This document shows, in pieces, positions 17,060 through 25,597 of a stretch of 36,250 nucleotides of DNA. The notes below the pieces were generated by a model. The model was not told where the DNA came from. It saw only the letters and a program-made list of their open reading frames with translations, and made no database searches. The stretch spans positions 1-36,250 of the forward strand of contig CAISPD010000075.1 of assembly GCA_903887275.1 (NCBI GenBank), given 5' to 3'. This DNA is from an uncultured Mucilaginibacter sp. (GTDB lineage: Bacteria; Bacteroidota; Bacteroidia; Sphingobacteriales; Sphingobacteriaceae). The translations under genes and the position numbers were made by a program. Each line of letters opens with the position of its first letter. Within the stretch, counting starts at the first letter, position 1.

Positions 17060-19426
17060 ATGAAGAAACTTTTTACACTGCTATTCATAGCGCTATCGGC
17101 CCAGGCTTTTTCTCAAAAACCAGATCAGCTGACAGTGGAAAAAATAATGCGCGACCCAAAATGGATCGGCACTTCGCCTTCGCGGGTTCAGTGGAGCGAT
17201 GACAGCAAAAAACTCTATTTCAACTGGAATCCCGAAAAAGCCGAACGGCCGGCATTATATCGTATCACCACTGCCAGCCTCAATCCGGAAAAACTTAGTT
17301 TGGATGAGCGCAAAGCGCTGATTCCATCCTACGGCGAATGGAACAAGAAGCATACAAAAAAGCTATATGAAAAAGGTGGTGATATTTACCTCTACGACCT
17401 TTTAAAAGGCATTAGCTACCAATTGACCCGTACAAGCGACAGGGAAAGCAGTCCGCGCTTCGGTGCAGGCGATAATGCCATTATATTTCAGCGGGGCGAT
17501 AATTTATTCGAACTAAATCTGGGAACAGGCGAACTCGATCAATTGACCAATTTTAAACACTCGGGCGCTGCAAACATTGCCTCGGGCGGCAATAAGCAGG
17601 AAAAATGGCTGAAAAGTCAGCAGCTGGAGCTCTTTGATGTGATCAAAAAGGGCGATAACGACCGAAAACTCGACTCGATGGAGCGAAAAGAGATGGAGCC
17701 CAAAAAGGTGCGAGAGATCAATGTAGGTGATAAAGGAATATCCGATCAGGCTTTGAGCCCTGATGGCCGTTTCATTACCTATCGCCTGATTACTTCTCCC
17801 AAAGACGAAAAACGCACCATCGTTCCAAATTATGTAACAGCTTCAGGCTGGACGGAGGACATCCCCAACCGCGAAAAAGTAGGTGGGCCACAATCGACCT
17901 CCGAGAGCTTCATTTTTGACACTCAAAAGGACACCGTATATAAAGTGCTCACGGCCGACTTGCCCGGTATTAAAGATATTTCGGCCTATATCCATGACTA
18001 TCCCAAAGAACTGGAAGCTATGACCAAGGCTAATGCAGATAGGGATGTGGTGGTTTTTGGACCTTTCTGGAGCCAGGATGGCAAAAACGCCGTGGTTGTT
18101 GCCGCGGCGGAAGATTATAAAGATCGCTGGATCATGAAGCTCGACCCGGCTACCGGACACTTAAGTTTCCTCGATCGCCAGCACGATGATGCCTGGATAT
18201 CGGGTCCGGGTATTGGAGGCGATTATTATGAAGGCAATGTAGGATGGCTGGATCAAACCCATTTCTATTACCAGAGCGAGGCCAGTGGCTATTCACATAT
18301 TTACGTAGTTGATGTAGGTACCGGTAACAAAAAACAACTCACAAACGGCAAATGGGAAGTGCAGACCCTGCAATTATCGAACGATAAAAAGACCTTTTAT
18401 TTCACCGCCAATATCGACCACCCCGGGGTGAAGGATTTTTACCGTTTGCCGGTAAGCGGCGGCAATCCGGTAAAATTGACCTCGATGAAAGGTGAAAATG
18501 CCGTAGAGCTTTCACCGGATGAGCAATGGCTGGCCATCACCTATTCTTATATCAACAAACCACAGGAATTGTACCTGCAAGCCAATAGGCCCGGTTCAAA
18601 AGCCATCAAAGTAACCAATTCCGTAAGCGATGAGTTTAATTCCTACGCCTGGCGCGACCCGGAAGTGATCACTTTTAAAAACCGTTTTGGGGCCGATGTA
18701 TATGGTCGGGTTTACATCCCTCAGCATCCCGACCCGGCAAAACCAGCCGTGTTGTTTGTGCATGGTGCAGGCTATTTGCAAAACATTACCTATGCCTGGG
18801 GGCATTATTTCAGGGAGTATATGTTCAACAATTTATTGGCCGATCAGGGATATTATGTGATGGATATCGACTATACTGCAAGTGCCGGATATGGCCGGGA
18901 TTGGCGCACCGGCGTTTACCGGCATATGGGTGGCAAAGACCTGAGCGACCATGTGGATGCGGTTAAATACCTGATTGAAAAATATGGCATAAACCCGAAG
19001 CATGTTGGTATATATGGCGGATCGTACGGTGGTTTTATGACGCTGATGGCCTTGTTTACTGAACCTGATGTGTTTACTTCGGGCGCTGCCATCCGCTCGG
19101 TGACCGACTGGGCGCACTATAATCATGGCTACACAGCTTCCATCCTGAATGAACCTACTACTGATGAAAAATCCTATCGCCAAAGCTCGCCCATCTATTT
19201 TGCCGATGGCTTGAAAGGCAATTTGCTGATGCTGCATGGCATGGTAGACCAGAATGTGAATTTTCAGGATATTGTGCGATTGACGCAAAAACTGATCGAA
19301 TTGCATAAAGATAACTGGTGGCTGGCCCCATACCCTGTAGAGGACCACGGCTTTGAGCAGCCCAGCAGCTGGACCGATGAGTATAAGCGGATTTTTAAGT
19401 TGTTTGAGGAGACGTTGAAGAAATGA
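17060..19426 (+). CDS. Dipeptidyl peptidase IV-like S9 family serine peptidase
   Basis: This 788-residue enzyme has a signal peptide (MKKLFTLLFIALSAQAFSQ) and is probably periplasmic. Residues about 30-520 form a beta-propeller with repeated strands such as SPDGRFITYRL, FYYQSEASGYSHIYVVD and LSPDEQWLAITYS, typical of DPP IV and acyl-peptide hydrolase relatives. The catalytic domain contains the nucleophile motif GGSYGGFM with Ser655, the acid Asp730 in HGMVDQNVN and the base His763 in EDHGFEQ. The family removes dipeptides from peptide N-termini, often after proline or alanine; exact specificity cannot be read. Its stop codon overlaps the start of the next gene as ATGA, so the two are translationally coupled. 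Confidence 0.92.
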   Translation: MKKLFTLLFIALSAQAFSQKPDQLTVEKIMRDPKWIGTSPSRVQWSDDSKKLYFNWNPEKAERPALYRITTASLNPEKLSLDERKALIPSYGEWNKKHTKKLYEKGGDIYLYDLLKGISYQLTRTSDRESSPRFGAGDNAIIFQRGDNLFELNLGTGELDQLTNFKHSGAANIASGGNKQEKWLKSQQLELFDVIKKGDNDRKLDSMERKEMEPKKVREINVGDKGISDQALSPDGRFITYRLITSPKDEKRTIVPNYVTASGWTEDIPNREKVGGPQSTSESFIFDTQKDTVYKVLTADLPGIKDISAYIHDYPKELEAMTKANADRDVVVFGPFWSQDGKNAVVVAAAEDYKDRWIMKLDPATGHLSFLDRQHDDAWISGPGIGGDYYEGNVGWLDQTHFYYQSEASGYSHIYVVDVGTGNKKQLTNGKWEVQTLQLSNDKKTFYFTANIDHPGVKDFYRLPVSGGNPVKLTSMKGENAVELSPDEQWLAITYSYINKPQELYLQANRPGSKAIKVTNSVSDEFNSYAWRDPEVITFKNRFGADVYGRVYIPQHPDPAKPAVLFVHGAGYLQNITYAWGHYFREYMFNNLLADQGYYVMDIDYTASAGYGRDWRTGVYRHMGGKDLSDHVDAVKYLIEKYGINPKHVGIYGGSYGGFMTLMALFTEPDVFTSGAAIRSVTDWAHYNHGYTASILNEPTTDEKSYRQSSPIYFADGLKGNLLMLHGMVDQNVNFQDIVRLTQKLIELHKDNWWLAPYPVEDHGFEQPSSWTDEYKRIFKLFEETLKK

Positions 19427-19842
19427 AAAAAAGCGCAATAGCTATAATAATTCTGTTCTGTAGTTGTGCCGGAAGAGTGTCTGAAAATCGGATCGTGATG
19501 AAACTTTCAGATTCCAACCGCTCCATCACGATCTCAGGTTTTAACAAAGCCATCATCAACGATATTGCCCGCGATACCGATACCAATGTCTGGCAGGGGC
19601 TGCTCCCGGTTTATAAAATGCCGGTAGATACGGACGATAAAGATTTTTTAACTGCACAACCCGGAAAGTATGTTGTTAAGGACAGCCTTGTAGTATTTAC
19701 CCCTGATACGGCCTTTAAAAAAGGGCAGGTTTATTTTTTGCGCTTCTTTGATTATGGCGATACAAAAACAGCCTGGCAATTACTGCAGGCTATGGAAAAG
19801 CCTGGCACTATCAGGCATACTGATCTGCGATTCAGCTATTAA
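19423..19842 (+). CDS. Small predicted lipoprotein coupled to the S9 peptidase
   Basis: This 139-residue protein is not one I recognise. It begins MKKSAIAIIILFCSCAG, a short hydrophobic segment ending in cysteines that suits a lipoprotein signal (lipid-modified Cys15 most likely). The rest is mainly beta-strand-like, with charged loops such as DTDDKDFL and a KGQVYFLRFFDYGD strand pair; a small Ig-like or propeller-docking fold is possible, but this is inference. Its ATG overlaps the TGA of the peptidase gene by the ATGA arrangement, so ribosomes can pass directly from one to the other. That tight coupling suggests a function tied to the peptidase, for example as membrane anchor or inhibitor. 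Confidence 0.72.
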   Translation: MKKSAIAIIILFCSCAGRVSENRIVMKLSDSNRSITISGFNKAIINDIARDTDTNVWQGLLPVYKMPVDTDDKDFLTAQPGKYVVKDSLVVFTPDTAFKKGQVYFLRFFDYGDTKTAWQLLQAMEKPGTIRHTDLRFSY

Positions 19843-19849
19843 AAATCCA

Positions 19850-19879
19850 TTGATTTTCAAATATTATTATTTATATTTG
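19850..19879 (+). promoter_or_regulatory. Strong Bacteroidota-type promoter of rimP-nusA-infB
   Basis: TTG at 19850-19852 is followed after 19 nt by TATATTTG at 19872-19879, an exact match to the -33/-7 promoter (TTG, N19, TAnnTTTG) used by the Bacteroidota housekeeping sigma factor. Transcription should start near 19884-19886. It begins 8 bp after the stop of the upstream lipoprotein gene. Confidence 0.8.
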
Positions 19880-19897
19880 CACCGTAATTAAACGAAT

Positions 19898-19928
19898 AAG
19901 AGGGGGCCGAAGCCCCCTCTTTTGTTTT
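19898..19928 (+). terminator. Terminator-like hairpin in the rimP leader (possible attenuator)
   Basis: AAGAGGGGGC (19898-19907) and GCCCCCTCTT (19912-19921) form a perfect 10-bp, G:C-rich stem with a CGAA loop, followed by TTGTTTT. It lies after the predicted transcription start and 26 bp before the rimP ATG. It therefore ends read-through from the upstream gene, but it also stands in the way of every transcript from the rimP promoter. Confidence 0.85.
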
Positions 19929-19953
19929 ACTTACCTGAAAACCGGTTAAAAAA

Positions 19954-20418
19954 ATGGATATCGAAAAGCGGGTTAAGGAACTGGTAGAGGAGAAAATTGC
20001 CGGCAATCCCGACCTTTACCTGGTAAGCATAAATATGCCTTCGCCGGGTAGGCTGATCATCCTGGTGGATGGTGATAAAGGAATTGGTATTGCCGATTGC
20101 GTCGCTATTAGTCGCCATGTGGGTTTTCATTTGGAGGAAGAAAACGTGATAGAGCATGCCTATAACCTGGAGGTATCGTCGCCGGGTATAGATACACCGC
20201 TGGTTTTGCCAAGGCAATATGTAAAAAACATAGGCCGCAGGCTGGCAATAAAACTGGCAGATAGCAGCAAAAGAGAAGGGCTATTAACAGGCCTCACCGA
20301 AGATGCTATTGTTTTGGAAGAAACAAAAAAAGAAAAAGGGAAAAAGGCCGAACAGATTGAAAGCACTATCCCATTGGAGCAAATAACAGAAACAAAAGTT
20401 TTAATATCATTTAAGTAA
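19954..20418 (+). CDS. rimP: Ribosome maturation factor RimP
   Basis: This 154-residue cytosolic protein helps the small ribosomal subunit mature. The N-terminal alpha/beta domain shows DLYLVSINMPSPGRLIILVDGDKGIGIADC (two runs around residues 22-50) followed by the ISRHVGFHLEEENVI helix. The diagnostic LEVSSPGIDTPL motif (about residues 71-82) links to the C-terminal SH3-like domain. Within that domain a lysine-rich insertion (KKEKGKKAEQ) stands where the family is variable. It is the first gene of the rimP-nusA-infB operon, a conserved arrangement, and sits 4 bp upstream of nusA. A promoter and a leader hairpin precede it. Confidence 0.96.
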   Translation: MDIEKRVKELVEEKIAGNPDLYLVSINMPSPGRLIILVDGDKGIGIADCVAISRHVGFHLEEENVIEHAYNLEVSSPGIDTPLVLPRQYVKNIGRRLAIKLADSSKREGLLTGLTEDAIVLEETKKEKGKKAEQIESTIPLEQITETKVLISFK

Positions 20419-20422
20419 TAAA

Positions 20423-21658
20423 ATGAGCAATATTAATTTGATTGAGTCTTTCCAGGAGTTCAAAGACTTCAAAAACATTGACCGCCCAACCATGATGAGC
20501 GTACTTGAAGATGTATTCAGAAGTATGATCAGAAAGAAGTATGGTACCGACGAAAATTGCGACGTAATTGTGAACACCGACAATGGTGACCTTGAGATAT
20601 GGCGCACGCGTACCGTAATGGAAGATGGTTTTTCGGAAGATGACGATCTGGAAATTGAGCTTGCGGAGGCCCATAAAGTAGATGAGGACCTGGAAGTTGG
20701 TGACGAATTTGTGGAGCAGATAACGCTTGAAAGTTTTGGTCGCCGGGCTATACTTGCAGCGCGTCAGACCCTGGTGTCGAAGATCCTTGAGCTTGAAAAA
20801 GACGAAATATTTAAGAAATATAAGGATCGTGTAGGCGAGATCGTAACTGGTGAAGTTTATCAGGTTTGGAAAAAAGAAACTTTGGTACTGGATGATGAAG
20901 GCAATGAGTTATTGCTGCCTAAATCAGAGCAGATCCCTGCCGATTATTTCAAAAAAGGCGACAGTGTGAAAGCGGTAGTGAGCAAGGTAGATATGTTGAA
21001 TGCCAACCCTAAGATCATTATTTCGCGTACTGCACCTGAATTTTTGCAGCGCTTGTTTGAACTGGAAGTTCCGGAGATTTTTGACGGTTTGATCACTATC
21101 AAAAAGATCGTTCGTGAGCCGGGTGAACGTGCCAAAGTAGCTGTTGAATCTTATGACGACCGTATCGACCCTGTAGGTGCCTGCGTAGGCATGAAAGGTT
21201 CACGTATCCATGGTATTGTTCGTGAGTTGAAAAATGAGAATATCGACGTTATCAACTTCACCAATAATTTGCAGTTATATATTCAGCGTGCCCTTTCGCC
21301 AGCCAAGATCACTTCGATCAAACTTGATGATGAAAAGAAAACAGCAGCAGTTTATTTAAAACCCGATCAGGTTTCTCTGGCAATCGGCCGCGGTGGTCAC
21401 AATATTAAGCTGGCCGGTAAGTTAACGGGTTATGAGATAGATGTTTACCGTGAGGCCGATGAGCAGGATGAGGATGTGGATATCGAGGAATTCTCAGACG
21501 AAATTGACGGTTGGATCATTGACGAGTTCAAACGTATCGGTTTGGATACCGCTAAATCAGTGCTGGCCCTGTCAGTTGGTGAACTGGTAAAACGTACTGA
21601 TCTGGAAGAAGAAACTGTTAAGGAAGTATTATCTATTCTGCAGGCCGAGTTTGAATAA
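20423..21658 (+). CDS. nusA: Transcription termination/antitermination factor NusA
   Basis: This 411-residue RNA polymerase-binding protein modulates pausing, termination and antitermination. An N-terminal polymerase-binding domain covers about 1-125, with the family stretch MMSVLEDVFRSMIRKKYG. An S1 domain follows (about 130-200; GEIVTGEVYQVWKKETLVL), then two KH domains, with VGACVGMKGSRIHGIVREL and SLAIGRGGHNIKLAGKLTGY as their RNA-contact loops. A C-terminal acidic linker (EADEQDEDVDIEEFSDE) leads to a helix-hairpin-like domain near residue 360-411. It lies 4 bp after rimP. In enterobacteria NusA influences expression of its own operon through termination, which makes the leader hairpin ahead of rimP relevant. 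Confidence 0.96.
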   Translation: MSNINLIESFQEFKDFKNIDRPTMMSVLEDVFRSMIRKKYGTDENCDVIVNTDNGDLEIWRTRTVMEDGFSEDDDLEIELAEAHKVDEDLEVGDEFVEQITLESFGRRAILAARQTLVSKILELEKDEIFKKYKDRVGEIVTGEVYQVWKKETLVLDDEGNELLLPKSEQIPADYFKKGDSVKAVVSKVDMLNANPKIIISRTAPEFLQRLFELEVPEIFDGLITIKKIVREPGERAKVAVESYDDRIDPVGACVGMKGSRIHGIVRELKNENIDVINFTNNLQLYIQRALSPAKITSIKLDDEKKTAAVYLKPDQVSLAIGRGGHNIKLAGKLTGYEIDVYREADEQDEDVDIEEFSDEIDGWIIDEFKRIGLDTAKSVLALSVGELVKRTDLEEETVKEVLSILQAEFE

Positions 21659-21682
21659 ACAGAATAAGCAAAATTAAAATCG

Positions 21683-21690
21683 TATTTTTG
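21683..21690 (+). promoter_or_regulatory. Possible internal -7 box before infB
   Basis: TATTTTTG fits TAnnTTTG in the 63-bp nusA-infB gap, about 31 bp before the infB ATG. There is no TTG at the expected distance (the nearest ends 29 nt upstream), so it may be chance in A/T-rich DNA. If real it would give infB extra expression apart from the leader hairpin. Confidence 0.3.
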
Positions 21691-21721
21691 CATAAAAAGT
21701 AAGCAAGAGAAAATTTAATAA

Positions 21722-24538
21722 ATGTCAGAAGACAAATCAATAAAATTAATAAAGGCAGTAAAGGAACTGAACATTGGTATCAATACCATTGTCGATTTCT
21801 TAGCCGCTAAGGGGTTTAAGGTAGATAAACACCCGATGGCTAAGCTGGACAATGAGATGTATAATACCCTGCTCAAAGAATTTGCTGCAGACAAGATTAT
21901 TAAGGAAGAAGCCAAACAGATAGCTATCGGTAAGATAAGGAAGGATGAGCCTGGCTTTGTTACTGAAAAAGCAGCTGAGCCGCCTCGTCGTGGAAGAGAT
22001 TTTGAGAACGAAGAGATACTGATTAAAGGCGCAGCCGCTTACGTTCCACCGGTTGAAAAACCTAAGGTGGAGGCCCCTAAAGTTGAAGAAAGAGGCGATT
22101 TAACCTTGCCTGGTGTGAAAGTTATCGGCAAGATAGATTTGGATGCGCCTGTTGTTCAACCCGAAAAGAAAGAAGAACCGGTTGTAACGATTGAACCGGA
22201 GCCAGAACCTATACCGGAACCAAAACCGGAAGTGCCTGTAGTTGAAGTTCCGAAAGAAGAGCCAAAACCACAGCCCGAAATTGTTGTTGTTCCGGAAGTT
22301 GAAGAAGATGACGTGATCAGGGCTAAAGCCGAAAAGCTTACCGGCCCTAATGTTATTGGTAAAATTCAATTGCCGGTTGATTCATCCAGAAGAGGCGGTC
22401 CGGTAGCGTCATCCTCTAATACTGCAGGTGGAGCGGCCGACCATAAACGCAAGCGGAAACGCAAAGATCACCCACACGGTACAGGTACCGGTACGGGTGA
22501 CCAGCAACAGCAGCAACAACCCGGGGGTGGCAATCGTCCGGATTTTAGAAAAGGACCTGGTGCAGGTGGCGGTCGCGGCGATTTCCGTCGTGGTACTACA
22601 CCATCAACACCTAAAGAAGAACCTTCAGAAAAAGAAATACAAGACCAGATCAAAGCAACTCTGGCACGTTTAAGCGGTGCCGGTAAGTCGGGTAAGTTTG
22701 CCCAGCGCGCCAAGTTCCGCAGGCAAAAACGTGATGATGTTGCTGCCAATGCCGAAGAACTGGCACTGGAACAGGAATTACAATCAAAGGTTTTAAAAGT
22801 AACAGAATTTGTTACTGCAAACGAACTTGCCTCCATGATGGATGTGCCGGTAACGCAGATCATATCTACCTGTATGAGTCTGGGTATGTTCGTTTCCATC
22901 AACCAGCGTTTAGATGCAGAAACCCTGGCTATTGTTGCCGAGGAATTTGGTTATCAGGTTGAGTTTGTTAAACCGCAGGACGAAGAAGCTAACCTTGATA
23001 CTCCTGACGAGCCAAATCAACTAAAATCACGAGCGCCGATCGTAACCATCATGGGTCACGTCGATCATGGTAAAACATCTTTGCTCGATTTTATTCGTAA
23101 AACAAATGTTATTGCAGGGGAAGCCGGTGGTATCACCCAGCACATAGGTGCCTACGAAGTAACCCTTCCTGAAAATAAAGGCAAGATCACCTTCCTGGAT
23201 ACACCAGGTCACGAGGCGTTTACTGCTATGCGTGCCAGGGGTGCTCAAGTAACAGATATAGTAATTATTGTGGTAGCCGCTGACGACAGCGTGATGCCTC
23301 AAACCCGCGAGGCTATTAACCACGCACAGGCAGCAGGCGCACCAATGATCTTTGCCTTCAACAAAATAGACAGACCGGGTGCTAATGCAGACAAGATTCG
23401 CGAGCAATTGGCAGCCATGAATATTTTGGTGGAAGAATGGGGAGGTAAATTCCAATCCCAGGAAATATCTGCCAAAACCGGGCTTAACGTTGATAAATTG
23501 CTGGAAAAAGTATTGCTGGAAGCAGAATTACTTGAACTTAAAGCTAATCCGGATAAGCGTGCCATCGGTACGGTGATAGAAGCAGCGTTAGACAAAGGTC
23601 GCGGTATTGTAACTACTGTACTGGTACAAGCTGGTACATTGCGTGTAGGTGATCCGATACTGGCCGGTTGTTATAGCGGGCGTGTTAAAGCATTGACCAA
23701 CGAACGCGGTCAAAGGGTAGACCATGCAGGACCATCAACACCAATTCAGGTACTTGGTATGCAAGGTGCACCAACGGCGGGCGACAAATTCAATGCGCTT
23801 GAAAGTGAAGTTGAAGCGCGTGAAATTGCAACAAAGCGTATGCAGCTGCAACGCGAACAGGGCTTACGTACACAAAAACATATTACACTTGATGAGATCG
23901 GACGCCGTTTGGCTGTCGGCAACTTTAAAGAACTTAACATTATTGTTAAAGGTGATGTGGATGGTTCTATCGAAGCATTGTCAGACTCGTTGCTCAAACT
24001 TTCAACCGAGCAGATACAGGTTAACATTATATCAAAAGCTGTAGGTCAGATTTCCGAGTCGGATGTATTGCTGGCTTCGGCATCAGACGCCATTATCATC
24101 GGTTTCCAGGTGCGCCCATCAGGTGGAGCCCGTAAACTGGCCGAACAGGAGCAGATCGATATCCGATTATATTCTATCATCTATGATGCGATCAACGAGA
24201 TCAAAGCTGCGATGGAAGGTATGCTTGCGCCTACATTTGAAGAGAAAATTGTTGCCAACGTTGAGATACGCGAAACCTTCAAGATCAGTAAGGTGGGTAC
24301 CATTGCAGGTTGTATGGTGTTAGATGGTAAGATAACCCGTAACAGCAAGATTCGTATCGTTCGCGAAGGTGTTGTAATATTTACTGGTGAATTGGCATCA
24401 TTGAAACGATTTAAAGATGATGTGAAGGAAGTTAATGCCGGTTACGAATGCGGTTTAAATATCCAGAACTATAACAACATCGAAATAGGTGATATTGTTG
24501 AGGCATATGAAAACGTAGAAGTAAAACGTAAACTTTAA
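21722..24538 (+). CDS. infB: Translation initiation factor IF-2
   Basis: This 938-residue GTPase brings initiator tRNA to the ribosome. An IF2_N-type module ([23 protein letters not shown]) starts the protein, then a long acidic Pro/Glu/Val-rich linker (about residues 100-200), then a basic Gly/Arg/Gln-rich stretch (about 235-300, with a poly-Gln tract). A second IF2_N module precedes the G domain: G1 GHVDHGKT at 445-452, G3 DTPGHE at 493-498, G4 NKID at 547-550. Domains II, III and the tRNA-binding C-domain ([16 protein letters not shown]) are complete. The linkers are variable between species and are not a sign of damage. A terminator follows, ending the operon. Confidence 0.97.
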   Translation: MSEDKSIKLIKAVKELNIGINTIVDFLAAKGFKVDKHPMAKLDNEMYNTLLKEFAADKIIKEEAKQIAIGKIRKDEPGFVTEKAAEPPRRGRDFENEEILIKGAAAYVPPVEKPKVEAPKVEERGDLTLPGVKVIGKIDLDAPVVQPEKKEEPVVTIEPEPEPIPEPKPEVPVVEVPKEEPKPQPEIVVVPEVEEDDVIRAKAEKLTGPNVIGKIQLPVDSSRRGGPVASSSNTAGGAADHKRKRKRKDHPHGTGTGTGDQQQQQQPGGGNRPDFRKGPGAGGGRGDFRRGTTPSTPKEEPSEKEIQDQIKATLARLSGAGKSGKFAQRAKFRRQKRDDVAANAEELALEQELQSKVLKVTEFVTANELASMMDVPVTQIISTCMSLGMFVSINQRLDAETLAIVAEEFGYQVEFVKPQDEEANLDTPDEPNQLKSRAPIVTIMGHVDHGKTSLLDFIRKTNVIAGEAGGITQHIGAYEVTLPENKGKITFLDTPGHEAFTAMRARGAQVTDIVIIVVAADDSVMPQTREAINHAQAAGAPMIFAFNKIDRPGANADKIREQLAAMNILVEEWGGKFQSQEISAKTGLNVDKLLEKVLLEAELLELKANPDKRAIGTVIEAALDKGRGIVTTVLVQAGTLRVGDPILAGCYSGRVKALTNERGQRVDHAGPSTPIQVLGMQGAPTAGDKFNALESEVEAREIATKRMQLQREQGLRTQKHITLDEIGRRLAVGNFKELNIIVKGDVDGSIEALSDSLLKLSTEQIQVNIISKAVGQISESDVLLASASDAIIIGFQVRPSGGARKLAEQEQIDIRLYSIIYDAINEIKAAMEGMLAPTFEEKIVANVEIRETFKISKVGTIAGCMVLDGKITRNSKIRIVREGVVIFTGELASLKRFKDDVKEVNAGYECGLNIQNYNNIEIGDIVEAYENVEVKRKL

Positions 24539-24558
24539 CAATTTTATAAATTATTTTT

Positions 24559-24585
24559 AAAGCCCCGGACTCCCGGGGCTTTTTT
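24559..24585 (+). terminator. Rho-independent terminator of rimP-nusA-infB
   Basis: AGCCCCGG (24561-24568) pairs perfectly with CCGGGGCT (24573-24580) around a 4-nt loop; flanking A:T pairs extend the stem and a T run follows. It lies 20 bp past the infB stop. The remaining spacer to 24770 shows only near-matches to a -7 box. Confidence 0.92.
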
Positions 24586-24770
24586 CGTTTAACAGGCTCC
24601 GGTCAAAAAAAAATTGTAAAAAAGCCGACACATATGCCGGACTAACTAAAATTTTAGTAATTTTCAGTTCCTTTTAATATGCGTTTGCGTGTGTTTTTAG
24701 GAATATCGTTTGATCCTGATCGATCCGCGAATTAGTTTTCCAACCCGAATAGCCTAAAATATTTTATTGA

Positions 24771-25523
24771 ATGAAAAGACATTTCCCCAGACCGGTTGCA
24801 TTTCTTATTGTTACTACGCTCTTTGCCGGGAAAGTATCCGGGCAACAGTCATCCGGCGACAGTACTGTGGTTCAGGCAAGCCTGGCTCAGGTCACCTCAA
24901 ATTTTTATATCGCGCTCGGTCAGCAATCCCGATTATTTAACGGTAAGGAGTATCAGGCTTATGATCGTAACATCAAAGGCACTGCGCTTTATCCATTAGA
25001 TGCCCAATCGCTGGAGGTAGGAATGGTAAAATATGATGGCTTTACTTATACTGGTGTCCCAATGATGTACGATATATACCAGGACGAATTAGTGGCATTA
25101 TTGTACAATCATTTCTCACTTTATTGCCTGAATAAAGAAAGGGTGAGTGAATTTAGTTTCGCAGGGCATCATTTCGTCAGGCTAAATACAGACACGATTC
25201 TCAACGATAAATCGGGACTGACAACCGGCTTTTACGAACAACTTTATTCGGGCAAGACCGAAGTTTTGGCCCGGCACATCAAAACAATTCAGCACTCCAC
25301 CTCGATGGAAAGTGCGGTTGAAACCTTCTTTTTAGAGAGCCATGACTATTTTCTGAAAAAAGGTAATACCTGGTATAAAGTTGACAGTCAGGGAGCATTT
25401 TATAGTGTGCTGAAAGACAAAAAGCAGGTGCTTCAAAAATACCTGAGAGACAATAATATCACCTTCAGAGAAACGCCCGAATTGGCGATGGCGATGCTGG
25501 CTGCTTATTACGATCGCCTTTAA
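24771..25523 (+). CDS. Secreted protein of unknown function before a TonB-dependent receptor
   Basis: I cannot name this 250-residue protein from its sequence. A signal peptide ends near FAGKVSGQ (about residue 25), so it is exported. The mature part has alternating aromatic strands, for example GTALYPLDAQSLEVGMVKYDG, then MMYDIYQDELVALLYN, HFVRLN and GNTWYKVDSQGAFYSVLKDKK, and ends in a short helical segment ELAMAMLAAYYDRL. The pattern of a repeated strand with conserved G, Y and D resembles secreted beta-rich proteins that I associate with receptor genes in Bacteroidota. It is 74 bp ahead of the receptor gene on the same strand with no terminator between, so co-transcription and a role in the same transport function are likely. 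Confidence 0.7.
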   Translation: MKRHFPRPVAFLIVTTLFAGKVSGQQSSGDSTVVQASLAQVTSNFYIALGQQSRLFNGKEYQAYDRNIKGTALYPLDAQSLEVGMVKYDGFTYTGVPMMYDIYQDELVALLYNHFSLYCLNKERVSEFSFAGHHFVRLNTDTILNDKSGLTTGFYEQLYSGKTEVLARHIKTIQHSTSMESAVETFFLESHDYFLKKGNTWYKVDSQGAFYSVLKDKKQVLQKYLRDNNITFRETPELAMAMLAAYYDRL

Positions 25524-25597
25524 AGTAAAAAAAGGTTGAAAAACATATTTGAAGCCTGTATCTGCCAATTACTCTTTTTGAACGAACAATTATTCTG

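Noticed and set aside
18833..19438. 201-codon open frame on the minus strand
   Set aside because: Antisense shadow of the catalytic domain of the S9 peptidase.
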